Part shown: piece by piece, positions 36,771 to 36,825 of the stretch
Position numbering within the stretch: position 1 is the stretch's first letter
How the letters are laid out: the number at the start of each line of letters is the position of its first letter
NCBI GenBank assembly: GCA_009774245.1
Contig: VSNM01000058.1
Coordinates: 1 to 36,825 of the forward strand
DNA: 36,825 nt
From: Lachnospiraceae bacterium
Lineage (GTDB): Bacteria; Bacillota; Clostridia; Lachnospirales; Lachnospiraceae
Direction: 5' to 3'
Notes under the pieces: model-generated
The model's input: only the letters and a program-made list of their open reading frames with translations
Told to the model about the DNA's origin: nothing
The model's database searches: none
Made by a program: the position numbers and the translations under genes

Positions 36771-36825
36771 TCAAATATATGAAGCGTACTGTAACGCCCC
36801 ATACCACACTAAAGTTTTTATCTGA

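Noticed and set aside
36760..36780. tRNA-like GGTTCAAAT
   Set aside because: No acceptor stem or other arms around it; chance match to a T-loop.

Overview
The window looks like accessory DNA of a low-to-mid GC anaerobic Firmicute, most likely a Lachnospiraceae (Clostridia) host. This rests on strong AGGAGG-type ribosome binding sites, consensus sigma-A promoters, U-tailed hairpin terminators, and families common in that group (Rpn/PDDEXK proteins, the AAA-ATPase-like/PDDEXK fusion, a DUF5688-like protein, PcfJ/PcfK-like proteins). There are no rRNA, tRNA, ribosomal-protein or core-metabolism genes and no recognisable virion structural genes. PcfJ/PcfK relatives, a primase-polymerase, helicases, a minimal tyrosine recombinase and intron scars fit a large plasmid or integrative conjugative element better than ordinary chromosome. 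Nearly all genes are on the minus strand. Only three are on the plus strand: the recombinase, a LysM protein and a small HTH repressor.

Layout from left to right. 1-1.3 kb: a truncated MBL-fold remnant and an Rpn-type nuclease with its own perfect promoter. 1.3-5.1 kb: a methylase-like protein lacking the NPPY motif, a paralogous pair, a PP-loop/PAPS-reductase-family protein, and a chain of tiny coupled ORFs, some with clustered cysteines. 5.3-10.1 kb: AAA ATPase, PcfJ-like, PcfK-like and two small hypotheticals. 10.1-10.63 kb: a noncoding control region with inverted repeats and six copies of an ATACATAT-type motif in front of the tyrosine recombinase. 11.5-13.2 kb: a DUF1349 protein and a secreted transglutaminase, next to a group II intron domain V/VI scar. 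13.3-18.8 kb: a sigma-region-4/alpha-CTD-like regulator, a Cys/His protein, an AAA-ATPase-like/PDDEXK fusion, a 53-residue protein and an archaeo-eukaryotic primase-polymerase that appears to start at AUU.

18.9-27 kb is the most striking block. One minus-strand operon lies between two clear intrinsic terminators and encodes, in order, a MoxR AAA+ ATPase, a 51-residue protein with eight cysteines, a VWA protein, a ClpA-like double AAA+ ATPase, a UvrD-type helicase and a MazF/PemK-like protein, with very tight or overlapping junctions. 27-34 kb holds a membrane thioredoxin-fold protein, a protein with a disordered QPQGN-repeat tail, a LysM protein, ClpP, an SNF2 helicase and small hypotheticals. 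The ClpA-like ATPase carries an IGL tripeptide where ClpA docks on ClpP, so the element may encode its own ClpAP-like protease. 34.2-36.8 kb: a divergent regulatory pair with two operator-like repeats 42 bp apart, a 22-bp perfect palindrome, a PIN-like protein and a C-terminal gene scrap.

Overall the genes suggest a self-maintaining element: replication (primase-polymerase, UvrD, SNF2), AAA+ remodelling and proteolysis (MoxR/VWA, ClpA-like/ClpP, AAA), its own transcriptional control (sigma4/alphaCTD-like, HTH), site-specific recombination, and accessory or addiction genes (MazF, Rpn, PDDEXK, PIN). These roles are inferred from motifs read by eye; no database search was run.
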